Shown here in pieces: positions 17,397 through 24,831 of a stretch of DNA of 64,000 nt. Position 1 is the stretch's first letter; every line of letters begins with the position of its first letter. The translations under genes and the position numbers were made by a program. This stretch comes from an uncultured Actinomycetes bacterium (GTDB taxonomy: Bacteria > Actinomycetota > Actinomycetes > Mycobacteriales > Nakamurellaceae), in contig CALANS010000217.1 of assembly GCA_937926105.1 (NCBI GenBank), positions 1-64,000 of the forward strand, read 5' to 3'. The notes beneath the pieces were generated by a model that was not told the DNA's origin, made no database searches, and was given only the letters and a program-made list of their open reading frames with translations.

Positions 17397-19085
17397 ATGA
17401 GTGACAGTGTGGTTGAGCAGCTGACTCGCCGGAAGAGTTCCCGGGCAGCAGGGCGCGGTGCGAAGTCCGAGAAGGTGGAGGACTATACCGCTCGGTACAC
17501 GCCGCGCAGCTACCGTCGGTGGAGCGAATTCACCGTCGCCACGACGGCCTTGGGCGGGATGGCCTACCTGGCCGACTTTGCGATCGGCGGCGGCATCGGG
17601 ATGTCCTACGGCACGGCCAATGCGGTGGTAGGCATCCTGGTCGCCGGCCTCATCATCTTTGTGACGGCGTTCCCGCTCGGGTACTACACCGCTCGGTACA
17701 ACATCGACATCGACCTGGTCACCCGAGGCTCGGGATTCGGATACTACGGCTCGGTCATCACCGAAGTCGTGTACTTCAGCTACTGCTTCATCTTCTTCGC
17801 CACCGAGGGATCGATCATGGCGCAGGGCCTGAAGCTCGGGCTGAAGATCCCGCTCTGGCTCGGGTACCTGATCTGTGCGCTCATCATCATCCCGCTGGTG
17901 TTCTACGGGATGAACACGTTGAACAAGGTACAGGTCTGGACGACACCCATCTGGATTATTCTGATCATCTTCCCGATTGCCTACCTCGCGGCCAGCGACC
18001 CGCATGCGATCGACCAGTTCCTGAACTTCCACGGCGCAAGCGGCACTGAGACGCTCAGCGCGGCGGGCATTTTCCTTGCCGCCGGTGCGCCGTTGGCGCT
18101 AACTGGGCAGATCGCAGAACAGAACGACGTACTGCGCTTCATGCCGCCGAAGACCGACCGGAACAGGCATTCCTGGTGGGCGGCGACCATCCTCGCCGGC
18201 CCGGGCTGGATGCTGCTGATGGTGGTCAAGCAGATCCTCGCGGTCTTCCTGGCGGTGTATGTGCTCAACGAGCTCACGCCATCCCTGGGAGGCTCGGCGG
18301 CCTCCGGTCTTGCACTCGAGCCCGTGGAGCAGTTCCGTGAGGCATTCAAGACCGCGGTTCCGGGGTGGCTGGCGCTGACGCTGGCCGTCATTCTGGTGGT
18401 GGTCAGTCAAGTCAAGATCAATGTCGTCAACGGATACTCGGGCTCGTTGGCGTGGACCAATGCGTGGACCAGGGTGACCAAACGATACCCAGGGCGGGTG
18501 GTCTTCCTGCTGGTCAATCTCGCGGTGGCGCTGGCGCTGATGGAAGGAGACATGTTCAGCTTCTTGAACAAGCTGTTAGCCTTCTACGCCAATTGCGGTA
18601 TCGCCTGGATCATGACGGCCGGCGCCGACATCATCGTCAACAAGAAGATCCTGAAGATCTCGCCGGAGCTGCCGGAGTTCCGCCGCCCCATGCTGTATGC
18701 GATCAACCCGGTGGGTGTGGGCGCGTTCCTGCTGGCGACCGGGCTGTCCTGGGCGGTCTACTTCGGCGGTTTCGGCCTGGGAGCCAAGCCGTACTCGCCG
18801 CTGGTCGCGGCCGGCGTGGCTATCGTGGCGGCCCCGGTGCTCGCGCTGATCACCCGGGGGAAGTACTACCTCAAGCGAGTCGATGACGGTATGGATGCTC
18901 CACGTTTCGACGCCGATGGCAATCCGGCAGCCGGCGATTTCACCTGCCATGTCTGCGGCGGTGTCTTCGAGCGTCCCGACATGATGGCCTGCCCCGTGCA
19001 CGGCGATGCGATCTGTTCGATGTGCCTGACCACCGATGTGCACGGCGTGCACATCCTGGAGGTGAGCGAGGCGACCCGGCCGTGA
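17397..19085 (+). CDS. NCS1-family permease with C-terminal zinc-binding tail
   Basis: 562 residues, with about twelve hydrophobic spans in the region of residues 45-500. The fold is that of purine-cytosine permease (NCS1) transporters (YTPRSYRRWSEFTVATTALGGMAYLADFAIGGGIG; NVVNGYSGSLAWTNAW). The last 50 residues are unusual: a cytosolic CHVCGG...CPVHG...CSMC array that could bind zinc. The position in a formamidase cluster suggests that the substrate is formamide, a small amide or another simple nitrogen compound rather than a nucleobase. That is inference from context. It is transcribed alone from the operator-controlled promoter upstream. The ATG at 17397 follows GGGAGA. Confidence 0.85.
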   Translation: MSDSVVEQLTRRKSSRAAGRGAKSEKVEDYTARYTPRSYRRWSEFTVATTALGGMAYLADFAIGGGIGMSYGTANAVVGILVAGLIIFVTAFPLGYYTARYNIDIDLVTRGSGFGYYGSVITEVVYFSYCFIFFATEGSIMAQGLKLGLKIPLWLGYLICALIIIPLVFYGMNTLNKVQVWTTPIWIILIIFPIAYLAASDPHAIDQFLNFHGASGTETLSAAGIFLAAGAPLALTGQIAEQNDVLRFMPPKTDRNRHSWWAATILAGPGWMLLMVVKQILAVFLAVYVLNELTPSLGGSAASGLALEPVEQFREAFKTAVPGWLALTLAVILVVVSQVKINVVNGYSGSLAWTNAWTRVTKRYPGRVVFLLVNLAVALALMEGDMFSFLNKLLAFYANCGIAWIMTAGADIIVNKKILKISPELPEFRRPMLYAINPVGVGAFLLATGLSWAVYFGGFGLGAKPYSPLVAAGVAIVAAPVLALITRGKYYLKRVDDGMDAPRFDADGNPAAGDFTCHVCGGVFERPDMMACPVHGDAICSMCLTTDVHGVHILEVSEATRP

Positions 19086-19156
19086 GAGCGACGGAGCCGT
19101 GCGGGACGGGGTCCGGGGCTTGATGGCCCATTCATGTGCTATTTCGTCGCGTAGGT

Positions 19157-20251
19157 CTACAGCGCCGTGAGGATATCGAAGTCGAACCCGTCGGCACGCG
19201 CCAGGTACACCGGCTGGCGCAGGTGTGCTTGGTGCATCTGCATCGCGCCCCGCGGCCCGTCGTAGCCGACCGAGTCCGCCACGGCCAGCATGCGGTCAAT
19301 GTCTGTCGAGCCGGCGCGGCGGAGCAGCTCGGCCAGCGTGCGGATCCCTTCGTAACAGGATTCTGCGGCGTTGTTCAGCGGCGGCGCGGACGGACCGAAT
19401 CGAGCGATGTAGTCGCCCATGAGATCCATGGCTCCCGCCGTCGCCAGGGATCGGAAGTAGGACGCCGCGACGAACAGCGACTGCGTTGCGGCTGAGCCGC
19501 TGGCCATCAGCATGTTCTCTTCCATCAGCGGGCTGAAGCGGATCACGCTCTGGTGCAGATTGCGTGCCGCGAACGCTCGATTGAATGTGACGGCGTCCTG
19601 CCCAACCAGGTACATGATCACCCCGTTGGCACCGCTGAGTTCGATATTCGACAAAACCTTGGACCAGTTGGTGTTGCCCAGCGGTACGTATGCCTCCCCC
19701 AGAATGTTCACGGCGAGGTGGCGCGCGTACCGTCGTGTCACCGCGGCCGACGCCCGGGGCCAGACATAGTCGTCGCCGACGATGAACCACCGGCTCACGC
19801 CCGCGCGGTCACGCAGCCAGCGCAGCGCCGGCAGCACCTGGTCGACCGGCGTCTCGCCGGAGCAGAAGACCCCCGGCGTCTGCTCGCCTCCCTCGTACAA
19901 CGACGTGTACACGTACGGGATACGGTGATCGACGATCGGAGAAAGTTGTTGCCGCACCGCGGAGATGTGCCAGCCGGTGACCGCATGGATACGCCGCGTC
20001 CGGATCAGGCGGTCCAATTGCCGCCGGATCAGGTGCGGGTCCGCGCCGCCATCCAGAATGTCGAATTCGAGTGGTCGCCCGAGGACCCCGCCTTCGGTGT
20101 TGATCTGCTCCACCGCAAGCTGGGACACCGCCTCGCAGGACGGCCCGAAGATCCCGGCGGGACCCTGTTCCGGAACGACCAGCCCGACCCGGTAGGCACC
20201 GCCCGAGGGGGCACACGCGTCATCGAGATCGAAAGCCTCCGCCAGCTTCAC
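19157..20251 (-). CDS. AmiC-like cytosolic amide-binding protein (periplasmic-binding fold)
   Basis: About 364 residues of the Leu/Ile/Val-type periplasmic-binding fold: YRVGLVVPEQGPAGIFGPSCEAVSQLAVEQINTEGGVLGR, then LGNTNWSKVLSNIELSGANGVIMYLVGQDA. It begins directly with the domain and has no signal peptide or lipobox, so it should stay in the cytosol, like AmiC of Pseudomonas, the amide sensor of the amidase operon. The GTG at 20251 is preferred because GGAGG lies seven bases upstream; an ATG at 20278 is also in frame. It is divergent from the MarR gene. The likely role is sensing amide or urea-like ligands for the fmd cluster. No AmiR (ANTAR) partner is present in the window. Confidence 0.75.
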   Translation of the reverse strand: MKLAEAFDLDDACAPSGGAYRVGLVVPEQGPAGIFGPSCEAVSQLAVEQINTEGGVLGRPLEFDILDGGADPHLIRRQLDRLIRTRRIHAVTGWHISAVRQQLSPIVDHRIPYVYTSLYEGGEQTPGVFCSGETPVDQVLPALRWLRDRAGVSRWFIVGDDYVWPRASAAVTRRYARHLAVNILGEAYVPLGNTNWSKVLSNIELSGANGVIMYLVGQDAVTFNRAFAARNLHQSVIRFSPLMEENMLMASGSAATQSLFVAASYFRSLATAGAMDLMGDYIARFGPSAPPLNNAAESCYEGIRTLAELLRRAGSTDIDRMLAVADSVGYDGPRGAMQMHQAHLRQPVYLARADGFDFDILTAL

Positions 20252-20363
20252 CGGCCGCCTCCATCCTGGTGATAGCATTATCGGGCCTACAGGCTCGCAG
20301 TGGAAGGGATCTCATGAATCCTTGGGTGGAGCGTGGGACCCATTCCGGGATGGCGAGGTGAGA

Positions 20364-20819
20364 ATGCCTGCCGAGACCCGATCGCTGCGGTTGAGCGATG
20401 CGCCGTCGGTACTGCTGCTGCATGCGGTGACGTCGAGGACGTCGGCACTGGTGGCCCGCGCCCTGGAAGGCACTGGGTACCGGCTCGACCAGTGGCGAGT
20501 TCTGGATATCGTCGCGCGACAGCGCGGCATTGCCATGTCTGCCCTCGCGGAGGCGGTTCCCATGCCGGCGCCTTCTCTGACTCGGCTGGTCGATCGTTTG
20601 GTGGAGGATGCGTTGCTCTACCGCGCGGACGATCCTGGCGATCGGCGGCGGGTGTTGGTCCACGTGTCGACCCGCGGTGAGCAGGTGCACCAGCGCCTGG
20701 CCGGGTTCGTGGCCGCTGCGGATGCCGAAGCGCTGGCCGCGTTGCCCCCAGACGATGTCGCGCGCCGGCGGGGGCTGCTCCAACGCCTCAGCGATGCGTT
20801 GGTTGCTGGAGAGTTCTGA
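20364..20819 (+). CDS. MarR-family transcriptional regulator
   Basis: 151 residues with the winged helix typical of MarR proteins: LDQWRVLDIVARQRGIAMSALAEAVPMPAPSLTRLVDRLVEDALLYRADDPGDRRRVLVHVSTRGEQ, including the conserved wing motif DPGDRR. It would bind palindromic DNA as a dimer and respond to a small ligand. It lies inside the formamide cluster, divergent from the AmiC-like gene and convergent with the hydrolase operon, which makes it the prime candidate to bind the TTTCAYATGAAA sites. The ATG at 20364 is chosen because it begins at the normal family length and follows GCGAGG. Confidence 0.85.
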   Translation: MPAETRSLRLSDAPSVLLLHAVTSRTSALVARALEGTGYRLDQWRVLDIVARQRGIAMSALAEAVPMPAPSLTRLVDRLVEDALLYRADDPGDRRRVLVHVSTRGEQVHQRLAGFVAAADAEALAALPPDDVARRRGLLQRLSDALVAGEF

Positions 20820-20838
20820 CCCGCGTTGGCGCGGGCCG

Positions 20839-20877
20839 ACGCGGCGGGTCGACTCGCGAGGAGTCGACCCGCCGCGT
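20839..20877. terminator. Bidirectional hairpin terminator between convergent genes
   Basis: A perfect 17-bp inverted repeat, ACGCGGCGGGTCGACTC and its complement, with a 5-base loop (GCGAG), sits between the stops of the MarR gene and the alpha/beta hydrolase. There is no T-run, as is common in GC-rich actinobacteria. Its position between convergent genes supports a terminator for both strands. Confidence 0.75.
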
Positions 20878-20898
20878 TGCTGCTCTGGCGGTCGCGTG

Positions 20899-21915
20899 TC
20901 AGGCCTCGCCGAGAATTTCCTTGACGGCGGCATCGATGAACGCGGTGTCGTCCGGATTCATCCCGATGCCGGCGAAATGGCCCCACACTCCGGGGATCTC
21001 ACGAAATTCGCTGCCGCGGATGAACTGGCCGGCCCACCGGTCTTCCTCGGGCGCGAAGTAGCGATCCTCGTGTGCCGGCATCTGGATCAGCCGTGCCTTG
21101 ATCGCACCGAGCGCCTTCTTCGTGTCGCCGTCGAAGCCTGGGGTCTTCCCGACATCGCCGTGCTGCCAGGTCCATGCCAGGGTGAGGAGGTTATTCGCAT
21201 CGCGGCCCAAGAAGTGACCTTCCCAGAACCGAACCAGGAAGTCCTCCAGGCTGGAGTACCCGAATTGGCGCCAGACCTCGTCCCAGTAGTATTTCCCGGA
21301 TAGACCCCAACCCGCGTACACGCGCCCCACGGCGCGCAGCCCCTTCTCCGGCTGGTGCTCGTAGAAGCCGTTGTTCCATGCGGCATCCGTCATGATGGCG
21401 GTCCGGACGGCCTCCAGGAACACGAAGTTGTTCGGTGAGGTGATCGATGATCCACAGAATGGGATGAGGCCGTCCATCATGTCGGGATAGGCGACACCCC
21501 ACTGGTACGTCTGCCCTGCCCCCATGGACCAGCCGAGCACCAGTCGCAGGTGCTCGATCCCGAAATGCTCCGTGACAAGCCTGTGCTGGGCGCGAACATT
21601 GTCGTAGAACGTCACATCCGGGAACCGGGAACCGTTGGACGGCCGTGGCATGTTGCTGGGTGAGGATGACTCACCGTTGCCCAGCAGCGCGGGAATAATG
21701 ATGAAGTATTTGTTGGGATCCAACCCCTTTCCTTCCCCGACAAGCCAGAAATTGTCGCGGATGAAGCCGGAGTACCAGGTCGGGTAGACAATGGCATTGC
21801 TCTTTGAGCCGTTGAGCGTGCCGAATGTCTTGTACGCCAACTTCGCGGACTGGATCTTCATCCCGGACTGCAATTCGAAGTCGCCGAGTTCGAAGATCTC
21901 GTAGTCTTCGTTCAT
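20899..21915 (-). CDS. Alpha/beta hydrolase of the MetX (homoserine acetyltransferase)-like family
   Basis: 338 residues. The sequence shows the MetX-type alpha/beta fold: AKLAYKTFGTLNG, then the nucleophile elbow GWSMGAGQTYQWG (Ser in GWSMG), and late Asp and His residues (HEDRYF; VWGHFAGIG). Family members are acyltransferases or hydrolases. True MetX function is unlikely here, because the gene is the last of an operon with formamidase and a carboxylate transporter. It may instead cleave an amide or ester precursor, which is inference. It ends at a strong bidirectional hairpin. Base composition looks less GC-rich than the flanks. Confidence 0.75.
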   Translation of the reverse strand: MNEDYEIFELGDFELQSGMKIQSAKLAYKTFGTLNGSKSNAIVYPTWYSGFIRDNFWLVGEGKGLDPNKYFIIIPALLGNGESSSPSNMPRPSNGSRFPDVTFYDNVRAQHRLVTEHFGIEHLRLVLGWSMGAGQTYQWGVAYPDMMDGLIPFCGSSITSPNNFVFLEAVRTAIMTDAAWNNGFYEHQPEKGLRAVGRVYAGWGLSGKYYWDEVWRQFGYSSLEDFLVRFWEGHFLGRDANNLLTLAWTWQHGDVGKTPGFDGDTKKALGAIKARLIQMPAHEDRYFAPEEDRWAGQFIRGSEFREIPGVWGHFAGIGMNPDDTAFIDAAVKEILGEA

Positions 21916-21976
21916 GACTGATGGTCCCGTTCTGTTGTGATGGATGATCGCCAGGCTATTTCACGGCTCGCCGGGT

Positions 21977-22639
21977 TCAGGAGCCGAGGTGGGGGCCCAT
22001 GGGGAACATGTTCTTGTGGCTCATACCGTTGAGCAGGATGCCGACGGCCAGGTACCAGGCGGCGATACCGTCGGCGAGAGCAAACCATCCAGCAATCCTG
22101 GTGAACGCGAGGCTGACATCCCCGCTGGTGACGTTCGCGATCCCGGCTGCGAAATACACGACCGCCAACAGGCCGAAGGCGAACATGGCCGGTACGTTGA
22201 CATACAACGAACCGATAAACAACAGCAGGGTGAGCACGGTCCACAGGAACAGCCACGCCGCGAAGCCGTGGTTGAAGGCGTCCTGGCCGGCGCTGGCAAC
22301 GATATGGGGCTGGGCGAACTGCACGATCACCCCGGTGGTGAGCAGGAACCCCGCGTACGCCATGCTGAAGGTTGCGCCGAACACATTGGAACTGTGAGCC
22401 TCCCAGATCCCGCCGAAGCCCATCAGCAAGGCGCCGGTGTAGATCGCGACATACGTGAACCAGCCCAGTGCCGCTCCATTGACCGCTCCGGTGTTCAGGA
22501 CGCCGAACATCAAGATACAAAATCCGAAGCCGATGACTCCGAGCGGTACACCGCCCGAGAGCTCCACCAAGGCGACGCGCGTCGCGGGAGGGACTTCGCC
22601 GGCGCGCTGGGGAGCAGCCGCCTCGATGGTTTCTGTCAT
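21977..22639 (-). CDS. GPR1/FUN34/YaaH (SatP)-family carboxylate transporter
   Basis: 220 residues with six membrane spans. The family pattern is clear: GGVPLGVIGFGFCILMFGVLNTG at helix 1, then GFGGIWEAHSSNVFGATFSMAYAGFLL. Members move acetate, formate or succinate across the membrane. Beside formamidase, which releases formate and ammonia, it may export or recover formate. The amide-channel family AmiS/UreI is a less likely alternative, since the WE...N.FGATF motif is YaaH-like. It lies between fmdA and the hydrolase gene with short gaps (44 and 61 bp), so it is probably one operon. Confidence 0.8.
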   Translation of the reverse strand: MTETIEAAAPQRAGEVPPATRVALVELSGGVPLGVIGFGFCILMFGVLNTGAVNGAALGWFTYVAIYTGALLMGFGGIWEAHSSNVFGATFSMAYAGFLLTTGVIVQFAQPHIVASAGQDAFNHGFAAWLFLWTVLTLLLFIGSLYVNVPAMFAFGLLAVVYFAAGIANVTSGDVSLAFTRIAGWFALADGIAAWYLAVGILLNGMSHKNMFPMGPHLGS

Positions 22640-22683
22640 CGTCCGTTCCTTCGGTCTCGGGCTGGCAGCGACATCGTCGGCGA

Positions 22684-23928
22684 TCAGGATGCGATTGCGA
22701 CTTCGCCCCGGTCAATCTTGTGCGGGGTGCGCGGCGGCCGAATATCTTCGTCGAAGATCTCCGTGGGCAGGTACAGCGAGCAGCACGCGTTCGGAATGTC
22801 GACCACTCCGCTGACGCGGCCTTCGACCGGGGCCGTTCCGATGATGAGGTAGGACTGAGCTCCCGTGTAGCCCCACTTCCCGAGGTATTCGATTGCGTTC
22901 AGGCATGCGTTCCGGTACGCGAGTGTGGCGTCCATGTACGCGTTCGTGTTGTCCCGGTGGTCGACGGATATTCCGATGAAGGTGAGGAACTCGGAGTACT
23001 GCGGGTGAACGCGGCCGGGCAGGAAGACGGGGTTGTTGTGGATCCCGTAGGTCTCCATCCCCCCCTTGATGATATCCACGTGCATGTCGATGAAGCCGCC
23101 CATTTCGATGGCTCCGCAGAAGTTGATTTCTCCGTCGCCTTGGCTGAAGTGCAGGTCACCGCCGGAGAGCTTGGCTCCGGGGACGAACACCGGGTAGAAG
23201 ATGCGCGAGCCACGGGTGAAGTTCTTGATGTCGTGATTGCCGCCGTGCTCTCGTGGTGGGACGGTGCGGGCACCGTCTCGCGCGATCGCCGCCGCGAGTT
23301 CCCCGGTCGCGGATCCCGGCAGGGTGCCCCGGACGGTAGGTGGCAGCGCAAGTGGAGGCACGCGGTTCGGATCGGTGGCGATGAGCGCACGCTCGCGCTG
23401 ATTCCATTTCGCCAGCAGGTCGGCCGATGGTGCGGTGCCGAACAGTCCGGGGTGCGCATTGCCGTTCATGCGGACGCCCGGGACGTGTCGCGATGTGCAG
23501 TACTGCCCGCTGAAGTCCCAGATGGCCTTGTACGCATCGGGGTAGTAGTCGGTCAGGAAGCCGCCGCCGTTGATTTTGGAGAAGATGCCGCTGTACCCCC
23601 AGCCCTGCCCGCACACGTCCCCGGTCTGCTGCGGGATCGGCCCCAGATCGAGGATGTCGACGACCAGGAGATCTCCGGGCTCGGCGCCCTCGACGGCGAT
23701 CGGGCCGCTGAGCATGTGGCAGTAGTCGAGGTCGACGTCCCGGACATCGTTGGCCGAGTCGTTATTGCCGATCTGGCCGTCGGTCCATTCCCGGCACTCG
23801 ATGCGGAATTCGGCGCCCGGCTTGACGGTGGCCGCTGCGGGGATGTCTGGATGCCAGCGATTGTGCCCAGGGTGGGCCTGATCGGCCATCTTCTTGCTCG
23901 GATCGTGACTGAATACGACTTCGGGCAC
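22684..23928 (-). CDS. fmdA: Formamidase
   Basis: 414 residues, matching the length of the FmdA/AmdA acetamidase-formamidase family. The sequence opens with MPEVVFSHDPSKKMADQAHPGHNRWHPDIP and has the conserved PGDLLVVDILDLG, GGFLTDYYPDAYKAIWDF, HPGLFGTAPS and GGDLHFSQGDGE blocks; the last contains the His and acidic residues of the metal centre. It hydrolyses formamide (and more slowly other short amides) to formate and ammonia in the cytosol. fmdB lies 87 bp upstream and is read the same way; the transporter and hydrolase genes follow. Confidence 0.93.
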   Translation of the reverse strand: MPEVVFSHDPSKKMADQAHPGHNRWHPDIPAAATVKPGAEFRIECREWTDGQIGNNDSANDVRDVDLDYCHMLSGPIAVEGAEPGDLLVVDILDLGPIPQQTGDVCGQGWGYSGIFSKINGGGFLTDYYPDAYKAIWDFSGQYCTSRHVPGVRMNGNAHPGLFGTAPSADLLAKWNQRERALIATDPNRVPPLALPPTVRGTLPGSATGELAAAIARDGARTVPPREHGGNHDIKNFTRGSRIFYPVFVPGAKLSGGDLHFSQGDGEINFCGAIEMGGFIDMHVDIIKGGMETYGIHNNPVFLPGRVHPQYSEFLTFIGISVDHRDNTNAYMDATLAYRNACLNAIEYLGKWGYTGAQSYLIIGTAPVEGRVSGVVDIPNACCSLYLPTEIFDEDIRPPRTPHKIDRGEVAIAS

Positions 23929-24015
23929 TGCTGATCTCCTTGCCTGTGTGTGGCCGGTCCGCCGGGCTATCGCATGCTGGCTGGCGTCCGGACCGTGGTG
24001 GAGGGTGATATCGGT

Positions 24016-24303
24016 TTATGGCCTCGGCAGGGGTGGATAGCGCGGGCTCCGTGGGGCCGGAGTTCGTGGCCGGCCGGCAGCCGGGGGGATCGAGGTGACA
24101 ACCGCCGGGCGCTCGCTACTGAGTCCGGCAGTGGTGACGGCACGGTCGAGGGCACGATCGACCGCGGATAGGTGCGGTGCGGTGAAACGCCGCTTCGCGA
24201 AGGTGCTGCACCGGGGGCAGGCCGCGCTGTGATGGTCGGCGTTCAGCGGCTGCTTCATGTCGAACTCGCCACAGCGCGCGCACCGGAACGAATAGATCGG
24301 CAC
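24016..24303 (-). CDS. fmdB: FmdB-family zinc-ribbon protein
   Basis: 95 residues. MPIYSFRCARCGEFDMKQPLNADHHSAACPRC is the FmdB zinc ribbon (two CxxC pairs) found next to formamidase in Methylophilus and many actinobacteria, where it was proposed to regulate or assist FmdA. The C-terminal third is a Pro/Arg-rich, probably disordered tail (PRTPAPRSPRYPPLPRP). It is the first gene of the leftward fmd operon, 59 bp downstream of the operator at 24362. Confidence 0.85.
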   Translation of the reverse strand: MPIYSFRCARCGEFDMKQPLNADHHSAACPRCSTFAKRRFTAPHLSAVDRALDRAVTTAGLSSERPAVVTSIPPAAGRPRTPAPRSPRYPPLPRP

Positions 24304-24361
24304 TAGGTGACCTCCCGCGACGACCGCCAGGACCGCGAGTGTTGGGACGAGACCCTGGTGC

Positions 24362-24399
24362 TTTCATATGAAACTAGTAAAGGCGCAACTACTTGTCAA
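24362..24399 (-). promoter_or_regulatory. Promoter with overlapping palindromic operator for fmdB-fmdA operon
   Basis: On the minus strand: TTGACA (24399-24394), a 17-bp spacer, TAGTTT (24376-24371), overlapped by the perfect palindrome TTTCATATGAAA (24362-24373). It matches the permease promoter at 17255-17292 in spacing, in -10 position and in the sequence ACTAkTTTCAyATGAAAG. Two unlinked transcription units thus share one regulator. Confidence 0.7.
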
Positions 24400-24669
24400 G
24401 AGCATGAGTGTTCGGTCGTCATGGGTCACTGGTGCGGGCCGAAGTCGCTGTGCCCATTGATATTTGCCGAATCCTGGTTGCATCGGACTCGCTGGGGCGG
24501 TGGTGGGACCGCTGGGCCAGGTGTGCCGGTACGGCCCCGTGTACTCACCCCGGCGAGGCAACTGCGCTGGACATGGCACCCTGGAGGTGGTGATCCGACC
24601 AGCTGCGCCCGCGCAGCCCTGCAGACCGCCGAATCGGCGGAGCCGACCGTGGCGAAAGGACGGCGTGAG

Positions 24670-24753
24670 ATGGGTGCCATCATGCGACTGGCGAGCCGGA
24701 TCGTGGCGTACCTGGCGCGCCGCAGGGTCGACCGGAACGAGGGCCGCCGCTAA
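24670..24753 (+). CDS. Possible 27-residue basic peptide
   Basis: MGAIMRLASRIVAYLARRRVDRNEGRR is a short amphipathic, basic peptide with GGACGG a few bases before its ATG. It lies in the 527-bp space between fmdB and the DUF885 gene. Apart from the fmd operator (24362-24399) I see nothing else in that space. The support is weak. Confidence 0.2.
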   Translation: MGAIMRLASRIVAYLARRRVDRNEGRR

Positions 24754-24831
24754 CGCGCCGCGGCCCGCCACCGGGCCGGTGCCAGCGCGCCGGATTCCGG
24801 TGACGGGCACCGCCCCCGGTACCCTGCGCGC

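Noticed and set aside
20271..20282. GATAGCATTATC as operator between AmiC-like and MarR genes
   Set aside because: Only four bases per arm are symmetric and it does not resemble the TTTCAyATGAAA sites.
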